The notes below the pieces were generated by a model. It ran no database searches and was not told the DNA's origin. It saw only the letters and a program-made list of their open reading frames with translations. A program made the translations under genes and the position numbers. 64,000 bases of DNA from contig NC_134399.1 in assembly GCF_050003625.1 (NCBI RefSeq), forward strand, positions 220,218,975 to 220,282,974, given 5' to 3'. Below are positions 35,868-48,400 of the stretch, piece after piece. Position 1 is the first letter of the stretch. Every line of letters begins with the position of its first letter. This DNA comes from Haematobia irritans (taxonomy: Eukaryota > Arthropoda > Insecta > Diptera > Muscidae).

Positions 35868-36535
35868 AAAATTTTTACAAAATGTTCTATAAAAATAAAA
35901 TTTTGACAAAATTCTATAGAAATAAAATTTTCTATAGAAATAAAATGTTGACAAAATTTTCTATAGAAATAAAATTTTGACAAACTTTTCTATAGAAATA
36001 AAATTTTGACAAAATTTTCTATAGAAATAAATTTTGGACAAAATTATCTAGAGAAAAAAATTTGACAATATTTATAGAAATATTTTTTATAGAAATAATA
36101 TTTTGACAAAACAAGATTTTTTTGTTTGGTAGTTTTTTGAAATAAAATTTTGACAAGGTTTTCTAGAAATAAAATTTTGACAAAGTTTTCTATAGAAATA
36201 AAATTTTGACAAAATTTTCTATAGAAATAAAATTTTGACAAAATTTTCTATAGAAATAAATTTTGGACAAAATTATCTAGAGACAAAAATTGGACAATAT
36301 TTTGTAGAGAAATAAAAATAAAATTTTGAAAAATTTTTTATAGAAATAATATTTTGACAAAACAAGATTTTTTTGTTTGGTAGTTTTTTGAAATAAATTT
36401 TTGACAAAGTTTTCTAGAAATAAAATTTTGACAAAGTTTTCTATAGAAATAAAATTTTGACAACATTTTTTATAGAAATAATATTTTGACAAAACAAGAT
36501 TTTTTTGTTTGGTAGTTTTTTTGTAAAATTTTCTC
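35868..36535 (-). repeat. 29-bp minisatellite array downstream of copy A
   Basis: Same unit in the opposite orientation ('gacaaaattttctatagaaa'). A longer higher-order unit, containing 'acaagatttttttgtttggtag', occurs three times (about 36114, 36362, 36494). Confidence 0.9.
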
Positions 36536-37559
36536 CAAATTTTGATAGATTATTTTTGGCGCGAGTGGCAACCGTGATCGTTGATCTTGTGCATTTAAGG
36601 GTTAATGAGTGTTAAATTTTAGTTAGCAAGAGTATTATTTCAAAAATTGAGTATTATTTAAAAAAATACAAAAATTGTACATAAAGATGCTTCATACTTA
36701 CCGTTGCTATCTATTCAAAACTCAAATACAAAAATTTTGATTTCAATTGTTTATTTGCTTTTCAGCTAAAATCATAAGAATTTCAAAAATTCTCAAATTT
36801 TATTAAATGGTACATAAACAACATGTATCATCCACAGATTCAATATAAATATTTTGTCTTATTTGCCGGGACAAGCTAATCCAAGGAGTCCTGTTTTTAC
36901 TCAATGTATTTGGGAAGTTCTGAATTTAAACCCAACTATCGTTCCTCCATACTATAAAATAGGTTCGAAACATTTTATTTCGAAAAAAAAACTATATAGA
37001 AACAATAAATGGAGGCCTAAAATACAAATAAATTGTGGCATATACGAATGATTTTTTTTCTTTAGTGACATCTTCATCAGCCCCAACTACGCATCATCGT
37101 CGTATTCAATAGAGAAATATGCCTGTGTTTCATCCGACGAGCTAAGTTGTAATGCCCTTGGATATCCGTAGCCAGAATTCAAGTTTTCGCCATGACCTCT
37201 ATTACACGACTATGGCCTATTGTGCTTGGGTATTATAGAATGACAAAGTCAGACAGATGTGGGTTGAACACTTCCAACCTGCTCCTGCTGGCAGTGAGTC
37301 ATGCTGGTTTCACACCTATTTGTTACTGTAGTGACATAATACGAAAATCAGCTTGTACTGAGGGCAAACTAATGCCTGACAACCGGTTTTGAACGTGAAA
37401 TGAAATGTTCACCGAATATGCCTCTTAATAAATCCATTGTTACTCGTGCTGAGTGGAATGAGGCAATTGAAATGTCTCCAGCAAGCCAAGCTCTTTTATT
37501 TTGGGAAAAAAAATTCGATATCGTTCCACCGTAGCGCTTTTTAATACTTCTTAACGTAC
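36536..37559. other. Spacer with no gene seen
   Basis: AT-rich at first; 37080-37560 has more balanced composition and may be decayed LINE sequence leading into the fragment at 37560, but no frame could be followed. Confidence 0.35.
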
Positions 37560-37866
37560 ACTGATGTGGCAGCCGCTGGCCAGTGGGCGGGATCCATCGG
37601 CTCAATCTGGTACGAAGAACCCGCGCCGTGAGATTGGCCCAACTAAGATCAGCCAAGTGCCGCCGGCTCAATTCCTACTTATCAGTGATTGGTAGCAGCG
37701 TAGCCGACGTGTGTCCCATCTGTAATCAAGGGCCACATGACACTCGTCACCTTTTCGCTTGCTCAACTAAGTCTACGCGTCTCACCACCAGATCACTCTG
37801 GATCCCATTCCATCCCATTCTTGTCTCAGAGTTTCTTAATCTGGCTACAAATTTAACTAGCTAAGC
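37560..37866 (+). pseudogene. LINE ORF2 C-terminal fragment
   Basis: Frame ending at 37864 encodes VRLAQLRSAKCRRLNSYL then CPICNQGPHDTRHLFAC, the Cys/His cluster typical of the C-terminus of several insect non-LTR retrotransposon ORF2 proteins, and stops in a short tail. Everything upstream (endonuclease, reverse transcriptase) is absent. Confidence 0.75.
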
Positions 37867-38018
37867 CTAGAACAAAATGGATGAAACTACATTAAAATTG
37901 TTACAACAACAATACTTCTCAACGTATCTTCCACCCACCGTTGCCGTTGTTGGCTCTAAAGAGCATGCCGGCCCTGATTGGATGAGTTTTCATTCTATGG
38001 ACTTAGTTAACAAGGCCA

Positions 38019-38161
38019 CTTTAACCCAGATATGCCGACCGTACTACATGTAGTACACCTGTTATGTTCAGGTTTCTGCGTTTACAGTGCTTTACATTTT
38101 CTAATCTACTTGTTGGTGTGCTACAGAATATAACGGCCCGTCGGCATATCTGGGTTAAAGT
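38019..38161. mobile_element. 143-bp MITE
   Basis: Inverted ends ACTTTAACCCAGATATGCCG and complement, around an 85-bp middle. The whole could fold as a hairpin. No clear target duplication. Confidence 0.7.
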
Positions 38162-38358
38162 ACATACATACCAGGTGATGTCGAACAAGTACAACGAAAT
38201 CTTTCCACGCCAATCACTGTTTAGGGCCACAACAATATTTTCGAAGTCCCAGAATATAAAGTCTTAAAAGTTAGTGATAGATTAGGTTTGATGTAATAGA
38301 AAATTTTTTCAACGATGAAGTAAAAGAATTAAAACCTTTATCAGCAATATGAATATTT

Positions 38359-38567
38359 CAGCCCGACTTAGACTATTCAGTCCATTGTGATACCACATTG
38401 ATGAACTTATAGCCGAGTCCGAATGGCGTTCCACATTGCAGTGAAACCAATTAGAGAAGCTTTGAAACCCGTTGAAAAACTTTTTGGTGTTCGGTCGAAG
38501 CAGGAATCGAATCCACGACCTTGTGTATGCAAGGCGGGCATGCTAACCATTGCACCACGATGGCTCC
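38359..38567 (-). mobile_element. tRNA-derived SINE, copy 4, internally deleted
   Basis: Minus-strand copy with head (GGAGCCATCGTGGTGCAATG, B-box intact) and tail, but about 120 bp missing from the middle. Possibly flanked by AATATTT repeats. Confidence 0.82.
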
Positions 38568-38894
38568 AATACAATATTTATTTAGTTTTTTTCTTAGGTA
38601 TACATTTAATTGGTAATTAAGAATACTGAATCAAATGCGTCCCATTGCTGCAATAGTCCTTGAAGTCGACTACTCCCAGACTTTCTTACTTACAGCCAAT
38701 TTCTCATATCCGAAACGACTAAGGATGCCCAAAACTGCTAAATTTATAAAGGAACGAAAGTTTTCGCTTTGGGTATGAGGTATTGGCTGTTAAGCCCTAT
38801 ATCGATATTGTATAGCAATAATAATATTGGGAGCAAAATGTAAACAATAGATAACAACGTCTCAGTGATTTTTCCTAGCATATATAGCAACTCA

Positions 38895-39110
38895 TTTCTT
38901 ACACCTCCAGCGGAAATTTCGACAACCCATAAGAACTGCTTTGCTATAGATTTGCTAACGAAAATTATTTTATTATTTGTTTACATTTTGCTCCCATAAG
39001 AAATACATGGCAAACCAGTATTATTGGCATTCAAACGAAATTTCCACTAGAGGTGAATACCGCCCTTTATGGGTAGTGGAAATCGTTAGAGGTTCATGCC
39101 GGCCTTTAAA
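38895..39110. mobile_element. Decayed MITE related to 6605-6968
   Basis: Inverted 'cacctccagcggaaatttcg' and 'cgaaatttccactagaggtg', followed by 'atgccggccttt', the end motif of the TAA-type MITE. Boundaries are vague. Confidence 0.5.
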
Positions 39111-39401
39111 AAAAGCTATTAGGTACACGAATTGACCTATTGTTTTACTTGGTAAACAACAATCAGCTGTTAACCACAAACTGATTTTGGTACTAAAAAT
39201 GGTATTTTAGTATCAAAATTAGTGCTTTAGCAATAAAAAATACATCGTTGCTTCCCATTGGCTTATGACTACGGGAAAATGCAATGTTTGGCAGAAAATG
39301 TTCTCATTGTTGATTTATAGTTGTGTAGATGATTGACATTTTTCATTAAATGTTCAAGGTTTTAATCGAAATAGCGTAAAAAGTAAAGAAAACGAGTCAA
39401 T

Positions 39402-42400
39402 ATGAGCGGCATGAAACTTGTGAAGACTACCTACAAAGATAAAAAAGAAATTGTTCGATTTAATTTTGGTGTTGGCGATGATAGCTACAGATCGTTTGTA
39501 TCTGAAGGTAATGAAATATACATAGCCACCCAGAATAGTGTTTAGCTCTAATGTTATACGTTTTGTTTCAGTGAAAAATACCTACAATATACCACCAAAT
39601 GTTGAGGTGCAAGTTCTTTCAACAGGATATGTTTTGAAACCAGAAATATTTGGAGATTTTGTTGGCCAATATATTGGGAATTTGGACTTTTTCTTAGAAA
39701 TTAAAGATACAGGTAAATAGTAGCAGACCTATTCATAATGTTACATTGGGGCTCTTGATATTTGAATAATGAAACATATATTTCAATTTTTTCTTATATT
39801 CTTTATAGGTCCAAAAATTATTACACCGTCACCAAAACCCTTGATTATTACACCTTCACCGGAACCTATTAAGGAAGAACATGATGATTACGGTGCACAA
39901 CAGCTTATGGAGCAAAGAAGACCTTGTTTTAAAATGGACGAGGTCACATTTGCAAATCCAAGTAATAACAGTTATAGTTTCCCATCACCAATGTTGGGTC
40001 AAAAACTTCCTTCAAGAGACGTAAGTAGGCTAAGTGAAAATAAAAATTCCTTCGACTCTTAGTTTTTTTGTTTGTTTTTGCTATTACTAGGAAATATTGA
40101 CAATTCGTGATGTTCAGGAATTGATAAGATTACCCAAGTTGGAAAATAAACATCGTACCCGATTGGCCAAATCCATTATAAAACATATGCAAAATATTGA
40201 TCCCAATATGCTGTAAGTAGTTTGATATTCTTCAGAAGGGACAAATTTTAATCTATTTTGTTCTCACCTTTTATTTTTAAACTCTATTTAGTTTGGATAA
40301 AAATGATTTTATTCAGTTAGCAACAAACATAGTGGAAATATTTCCAACAGAATTGGTAGAAACCTATTATGTACCACGTACAGCAAATAATGCTGCAATG
40401 GGAAAATTATTTGATGCCTATAATAATTGCAGGACACAACTTAGACAGGCTGGTTTGATCCCTAAAAAGAGTGAAAGTAAGTATACATACTTGCTACTTG
40501 GTATGGTACATCGTACGAAGACAAATTTCTTTAAATGTTTACAATAGTAAACAATTTAACCAGAAGGAATATGAAGAACAATCCAAAGAACAAATGCATC
40601 CTTAACATATATGATGAGACAAAACATTTTTAAGAAAACAGAAGGATATATTTGTAACTAGATCAGATTAGAAAGATTACAAAACTGGAATAGTAGAACT
40701 ACTAAACGACAAGTCAACGTACATATGAGAGAAGACTCAACACTAAAACTACAAAGAAAAAAATAGAATTTTAATAGATTAATTTAAAGCGGAATACACC
40801 ACAAAACAAGAAAAATATCATTTAACGTCTCATTCTGCCACATCTTCCAGACTTTATGGACTTCCGAAAATCCACAAACCCCATATGCCTCTATGGCCAA
40901 TCTCATCCTCAGTGGAAGTCCAATGTCACAACCTATCAAAATATATTGGTGACATTTTGAGCAACATTATATTGGAGAAATATAATGTAAAAGAAACTCA
41001 ATGAAAATAAAAACCCGATTAGAGGATGTATCTCTGGATGAAGACGACATCTTAATATCCATGGACATGGTATCGTTGTTCACCAACATACCTATATACT
41101 TAGCAATAAAAAACATAATGACTCAATGGAAATTTCTACTCAATTATGATAACCAATGTACAACCAAATTTATGGCATGACCATGGGAAATCCACTTTCT
41201 CCTACAATAGCAGATGTCGATCTTGATACGCTATTAGAACCAGGGCTCGGAGTCTGAAGATTTTGCTGGAGTCAGAGTCGTAAAAATTTTGCTCGACTCT
41301 ATTCTAGGACCATATAGCTATAGATAGAAAAAATTGTCCAAATTAAATTTCCATAGAAAATGTTGCCAAAATTTTATTTCTATAGAAAATTTTGCCAAAA
41401 TGTTATTTCTATAGAAAATTTTACCAAAATTTCATTTCTATAAAAAAATTTTGCCAAAATTTTATTTTTCATAGAAAATTCTAATTATATAGAAAATTTT
41501 GCCAACATTTATTTCTATTAAAAATTTTGGCAAAATTTCATTTCTATAAAAAATTTTGCCAAAATGTTATTTCTATAGAAAATTTTGCCAAAATTTGTAT
41601 AGAAAATTTTGCCAACATTTTATTTCTATAGAAAATTTAGCCAAAATTTTATTTGTATAGAAAATTTTGCCAACATTTTATTTCTATAGAAAATTTAGCC
41701 AAAATTTTATTTCTATAAAAAATTTTGTTTTGCCAAAATTTTATTTGTATAGAAAATTTAGCCAAAATTTTATTTCTATAGAAAATTTTGCCAAGATTTT
41801 ATTTCTATAGACAATTTTGCCGAAAATTTTATTTCTATAGAAAATTTTGCCAAAATTTTATTTCTATAGAAAGTTTTGCCAAAATTTTATTTCTATAGAA
41901 AGTTTTTCCAAATTTTATTTCTATAGAAAATTTTGCCAAAATTTTATTTCTATAGAACATTTTGCCAAACTTCACTCAAATCGATGATTTGATGGTGGCA
42001 AAGGAAAAGAGAGATGTTTGTACGAATTTATTTCGGCATAAGCCGGCTATCAATGTAAAGCCTTTTTTCGGAGGGTTCAAGTGTGGTTTATTCTTGGGTT
42101 TAATGAACTGCCTGAATTTATTCTGATAATTTGTTGATAGTTTTGCTGCAAGTAGAGGATGCTGATGAGGAATGTGGTAATTCCGAAACGTGCGTCTATC
42201 CAACCATCTTGCAGTCTATAGGGCTTTGCCCAAATAAATTTGACAAACATTATTTTCCTCTGTTGGGTAAGCTACACTTGTAGTTTAGTCAATGTATGGT
42301 TTTAAGCTGAAATAAAAAAAAACAACAACAATTATTAAAGAACAAAAACAAACAATAACAAAAAAAAAAACGAATGAAAAAAATTTTATTTCTATAAAAA

Positions 42401-45400
42401 ATTTTGCCAAAATTTTATTTTTCATAGAAAATTTTGCCAAAACTTTATTTTTCATAGAAAATTTAGCCAAAATTTTATTTCTATAGAAAATTTTGCCAAA
42501 ATTTTATTTCTATAGAAAATTTTGCCAACATTTTATTTCTATAGAAAATTTTGCCAAAATTGTATTTCTATAAAAAATTTTGCCAAAATTTTATTTTTCA
42601 TAAAAAATTTTGCCAAAATTTTATTTTTCATAAAAAATTTTGCCAAAATTTTATTTTTCATAAAAAATTTTGCCAAAATTTTAATTGTATAGAACATTTT
42701 GCCAAAATTTTATTCCTATTAAAAATTTTGGCAAAATTTTATTTCTATAAAAAATTTTGTTTCTATAGAAAATTTTGCCAAAATTTTATTTGTATAGAAA
42801 ATTTAGCCAAAATTTTATTTCTATAGAAAATTTAGCCAAAATTTTATTTGTATAGAAAATTTAGCCAAAATTTTATTTCTATAGAAAATTTAGCCAAAAT
42901 CTTATTTCTATAGAAAATTTTGCCAAGATTTTATTTCTATAGACAATTTTCTAAAAAACTTTATTTCTATAGAAAATTTAGCCAAAATTTTATTTCTATC
43001 GAAAATTTTGCCTAAATTTTATTCCTATAGAAAATTTACCCAAAATTTTATTTCTATAGAAAATTTTGTTAACATTTTATTTCTATAGAATTTTTTTTCT
43101 ATAGAACATTTTTCCAAAATTTTGGTTCTATAGAACATTTTTCAAAAATTTTGTTTCTATTGAAAATATTGTCAAAATTTTATTACTTTACTTAAGACAA
43201 GACTTTCGTCGCATAAATCAGACCTTAAAGCTGTAGACAAATCAGTAGAGCAAAAAACAGCACTTGCAGCTCACTGTGCAACAACAGGACACAAGCCCAA
43301 CTTCACAGACGTCGAGATACTTGCTCAAGAGAATAATCATAGGCGTAGATACACTCTTGAGATGCTTAATATAATAGATCTCTCTCCTGACAAGAGAATG
43401 AATTTCAAAAAAGACACGGAAGAATGCGCGAGAATGTATCGACACATCATAAACAAGCATCGACACAAACGAAGCTTAGTGTACGGTGGCTTGCAGAACG
43501 AACAGCATCACACGAACTCACGTTAGTTATTTTCAATATATTATATCTAAAATAATATTGTGATTTGTGAACATTAAAAGTAATTTAATTTTTGTAATTT
43601 ATGTAGATACAAAATCCCAGAAGATGGTTAGTGGCACTAACCGAAATATTGGAAATAAATATTAAAACAAATCAATAATCGATTGTTTCTATGACCTCAA
43701 GCCGAACAAAATTAATAATCAGAATAAACATAAAATAGGTCAACAACACTCAAAAATATTTTTAAAAAATTTTATTTCTATAGCAAATTTTCTCAAAATT
43801 TCAGATTTGCTTCAAATTTTGCACAAAGAGTATATTTGATAGTGCAGTCAAGTGTGGCAAATTTGTTTGAAATTGGTTCAGATTTAGAAATAGTTAGCAT
43901 ATCTTTTGCCCGATTTACATTCTTATTACTACAGAGGCCAAAACTGTTCTCCGATTTAGGAGAACAGAGTTAGTAAAATTAACAGTTTAATTATGCACTC
44001 CCAATTTGGTCAAAAGCAGCTAAGAATTAGATATAGCTCGTATATATATCTTAAAAATGGCCAAGATACCCACATTTTCCTTGTGATTTTGTTCTTCCTT
44101 CAGACACTTCTAGATTGATGCTGATTAATTTGCCTACTCTTCGGAGCCGACGGACGATGTTGGGCTCCATGATGATGTATAGGTTAGTTAGTGGGGATAT
44201 TCCATGCTCGGAATTGATATCTAAGATTAGGATAAATGTTCCTTTTAGGGCATCTAGGAATTACCAGTTTCTTTACATTGATTTTCAACGTTCGAATTAT
44301 GCTTCTGTGGAGCCTATTCGTAGGATGTGCATTATTTTTAATTCAATCTATCATCTAGTTGCCACTAACCTTAGTATTGATATGATGAAGTCTAGAATTT
44401 TAGCATATTTGGATAACTAATACATTAGTTTTATTGAATAACCTAATATTTGATCTTGTATTTTAATATATCCGGCTGATGAGTCATTCTCTGTAGCTGG
44501 TCAAATCTCTCTGCCTCCACCCTGCCATGGTCCGGATGATGGTGTGTACGCTGTCCCTACGTCATAGGGACGAGGCCCTCACGGTCGGAAGGGGCGGGAA
44601 AGTGGGCGATGGGACCGTTCGTTAAAAAAAAAACATCGGCACTACTAAGTCGAAAACTTGTCCGCCACAAGGCATTAGCCGATTTAAATTTTAAGTCGTA
44701 TACTGGCGACTATTGGTATCTGCTCATATTGTGATGGTTATTTATATCATAATTTAATTTATTAAACATTGCCTTAAATTTGAAATATACGCCCATGTTC
44801 TTCATTTCGATTTAGCTCCTTTAGAGAATATTCCGATTGTAAAGGTGTTCTTCAATCTTAATTGGAGAAAAAATTCTCTAAATATTTTAGAGCAAACGCA
44901 AGTAATCTAAATCAATTGGATGACATTATATTATAAAATTTTCATCCAAAATAGCATTAAAATGCGTGTATTTATAAAGTAGAATATTTTTTCTTGCTAT
45001 TTCTTACATTAAATATGTTGTCGGATAACATTACATACAACTTTATTGCAACTAAAGCTTTTTTTTATATAAGTTATATATATATATTATTTTGTAATCA
45101 TTGACGTACAAAAAGTCAGTTATTTGAGGAAAATTTGAGTAATATATATTTTTTCTTTACGGCTACTGGTCTACTGAGATCGACACCGATCGAGTCGTTA
45201 AGGCATGAGGGTAAATTTAAATGTTTTAGCGAATTACATGAGAAATACTGTATATGCTTGGCCTCTCGAGCGATCACCATGATCGGGGATGGGCTCCATC
45301 AGTCCTTTTGGGAACATATCGAAAATGGGCCTCGATTACCAGTGTCTGCTATAGGCAGAATTAAGAACTTGCTCTCAGACTTTGACATTTCTATTCCGGA

Positions 45401-48400
45401 TAGACCCGTCAAACTATTCGACTTTAACGACAAAATTCTTTTCGACGACAGTCTAAGCGAATACAACAAGAATCTTACTGCTCCCCATGTACACAAGACA
45501 CTGTTGGTTGAAAAAATGACCTTTTATAACCCACAAACCGTATTGTATACAGACGGTTCCTTTGATGGAATTCGTACTGGGTTTTCAGTCATAAGGCGAT
45601 CTGGCCAGAACTTCTGTATTATAAAGGAATGTCGACTACCGGACAGAGTTGGCATACTCTCTGCTGAGTTGGCTGCCATTGCATCTGCTGTAGCATATGC
45701 TTCGGGGCAACCTGGTAGGACACTTATCTGTACCGATAGTCTTAGTGTGGCAAAGGCCATACAATCCAATAAGGGCCATGTTTTCGACCACTTAATTTTC
45801 CACGCCTCTCGAGCTGACATTATAATAATGTGGATACCTTCCCACGTCGATATAAGCGGTAATGAATATGCGGACGAGATTGCAAAGAGATCCTTAAATT
45901 CGAATCAAAAATTCACTCCACCCTCCTTTCACAAGGTTATAACAACACCTTTTTTTGTCCAAAAAGGTCTACATTAACACTCGCAATTGGTGCGATTCCA
46001 ACGTATTCCTTAGCTTGATAGACCCAGCTATTAGTAGATCTAACTACAACCCCCGCCTTAGTAGATCTGAATGCATTCTTCTCGCTCGTCTTAGGGTGAA
46101 TAAAACACTTTTCAATACACAACACTATTATGACCAAACTGAACCCGTCAAATGTAGTTTTTGTGACGATTACCTCTCTGTGAAACATATTCTTTCCGAT
46201 TGTCCATCATCTAGAATTAATATACCTATTAGGAGCATCCTTGACTGCTCTTTAAAAATAATGATCCCGAAAATACGAGAATCCCTTAGAATTCATGGAA
46301 TCTCAAACATATAAACTTGTTTTTCTTTTTATATACTCAAAAACCGTATTAATATCGGTATTAATTAGAAACTTTTTCATAATATTTAGATAAGTAACAT
46401 TTAAACCAATATTGCAACAATCCAACAGGCACAAATGATCTTTGTTATCCGGTGCCTTTCAATTATATTTTATAAATTTATTTTATGAAATATATTTTGT
46501 AAATAATAAATAAATATTTTTTCTTAATAATCCTGTTATTGTAGTTAGTTTATCACTGCATAAATCTGTAATATATTGTTAATTGGGCCAGGTTTGGCTT
46601 TGTATATATTACTTTGGGGAATAATAAATGAAATGAAAATTTTTAAAATTGTTCTACCATTGTCATATTATTCGAAATAAATTTTTTAGTTCTATAATGA
46701 AGGGTAACATTTGAAAATTTATGTATGAATTATTAATTGTACTTCTATCAATATATTTTTTTAATAATTATATCCCTTCTATTTTACATGTATTCAAAAA
46801 GGATCTCCTAATGATCTTTACGATTCTGATTCTCAAGAGACTTTCACAGAAGCGAATAGCTTTATGTTATTTACCGGATTACCCACGCTCCAGGTATGTC
46901 ATAAATAATTGATCTAATAAGTGTATTTTTTTTTCAATTTCAATTTCAATTTATTTCAAACATCAATACATAGGAAGCCTAATAAGGCCTATAATACATG
47001 TATTGTAAGATTAACTACTACGACTAAGTTGTAGTATAACTAATTTAATGGTAAATTTCTTATCAATGATAAATACATTACAATTAAAACTTGGTCCCCC
47101 AACCACAAAGTATTGCAAAATTAAATAATATAAAAACCCAATAACCAGCACATTTATTAAGAAAATTGTAACTCATTAAGAATGTGTATCATTTACATGA
47201 TCCAAAATATTACTCTTGTATGATTGGTAAGAAAAGGAAAAATTTCTTAGTGAATTAGGCAAATGATTCCAAAAGCGAAGAACTCGAATCAAAAAAGACT
47301 TTTCATATATCGAGGAATGTAGCATAGGGACATCAATTTGAACATTACGCGTTGAATTTATAAATGAAAATTTATTTACAAGAACTTCTGGTTTTCTAGA
47401 TTGCATAATCTTAAAAAAATGAAGAACAGTACGCAAATTCAAGTAATTTCGAAAAGTGCAACCAAGAAAATCAGAAGTACATGCATGAATACGATCATGA
47501 TCATACCATTTAACATCATATATATAGCGGACAATTCTGTGGACAATTCTCTCTAGCCTATCTAAATTGTAAGACCACGTTCCAGAAAATATTTCAATGC
47601 CATAGTTTACAAGAGACATAAGTAAAGCATGGGCCAATTTTTTACGAATATATCTCGGAGTATAAGCCCTCAATTGGTATAACTTTCTTAAAGTGAGGCA
47701 AATACGATTTGATAAATAATTTAAATGAACATCAAAATTTAGATTCGGGTCAAGCATAACCCCAAGACATTTAAGAGAATCCACGTAATCAACTATCTGA
47801 TTATTGATAACAATTCGAGGGCATAAAGCATTGCGAGTTCTTGTGTGGAAATGCATAGCTTTAGATTTAGCTGGGTTGATCATTAAACCATCATCATTCA
47901 TTATTCCTATAAAGTTATTAATATGATCATTGATTAAAGTTTCAGAAGCATTTGGTCCTAACAAAATAAAGATATCGTCAGCGAATACATAAGGCTGACA
48001 AAATGTATTCTCTATCTGAGATATGATATCATTAATATAGGACAGAAACAATATTGGTCCCATAACGGACCCCTGAGGCACGCCTGATGTAACAACGCCG
48101 ATACTAGAATTAACCCCGTTAAATGACACATACTGCCTTCTATCAGAAAGATAAGAATAAATTAATTTGCAGGCCGTTCTAGAATAGTTAAATTTGTGGT
48201 ACAATTTCTTCGCCAGGGTAATATGATCAATACGGTCGAAAGCCTTAGTAAGGTCCAAAGAGACTAGTGTACAAAAATGATTCCTATCCAAATTTTCCCT
48301 AATTGCTTCAGTTAAAGAAAGTAGTGCAGAAGTCGTATTAAAATTCTTCCTAAAAGCAAATTGGAAAGGATGGAAAAAAGAATAACGATCATAATACTCC

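Noticed and set aside
37192..37392. 66-codon frame as a gene
   Set aside because: No recognisable motif, in transposon-rich spacer, and no splice or promoter signal.
42551..42826. Open frames across the 29-bp arrays (e.g. 91 codons)
   Set aside because: A repeat of 29 bp cycles through frames; the apparent 'FIFHKKFCQN' peptide is a by-product of the repeat.
44476..44510. CTGATGAGTC as a third hammerhead
   Set aside because: No GAAA or stem II partner follows at a suitable distance.
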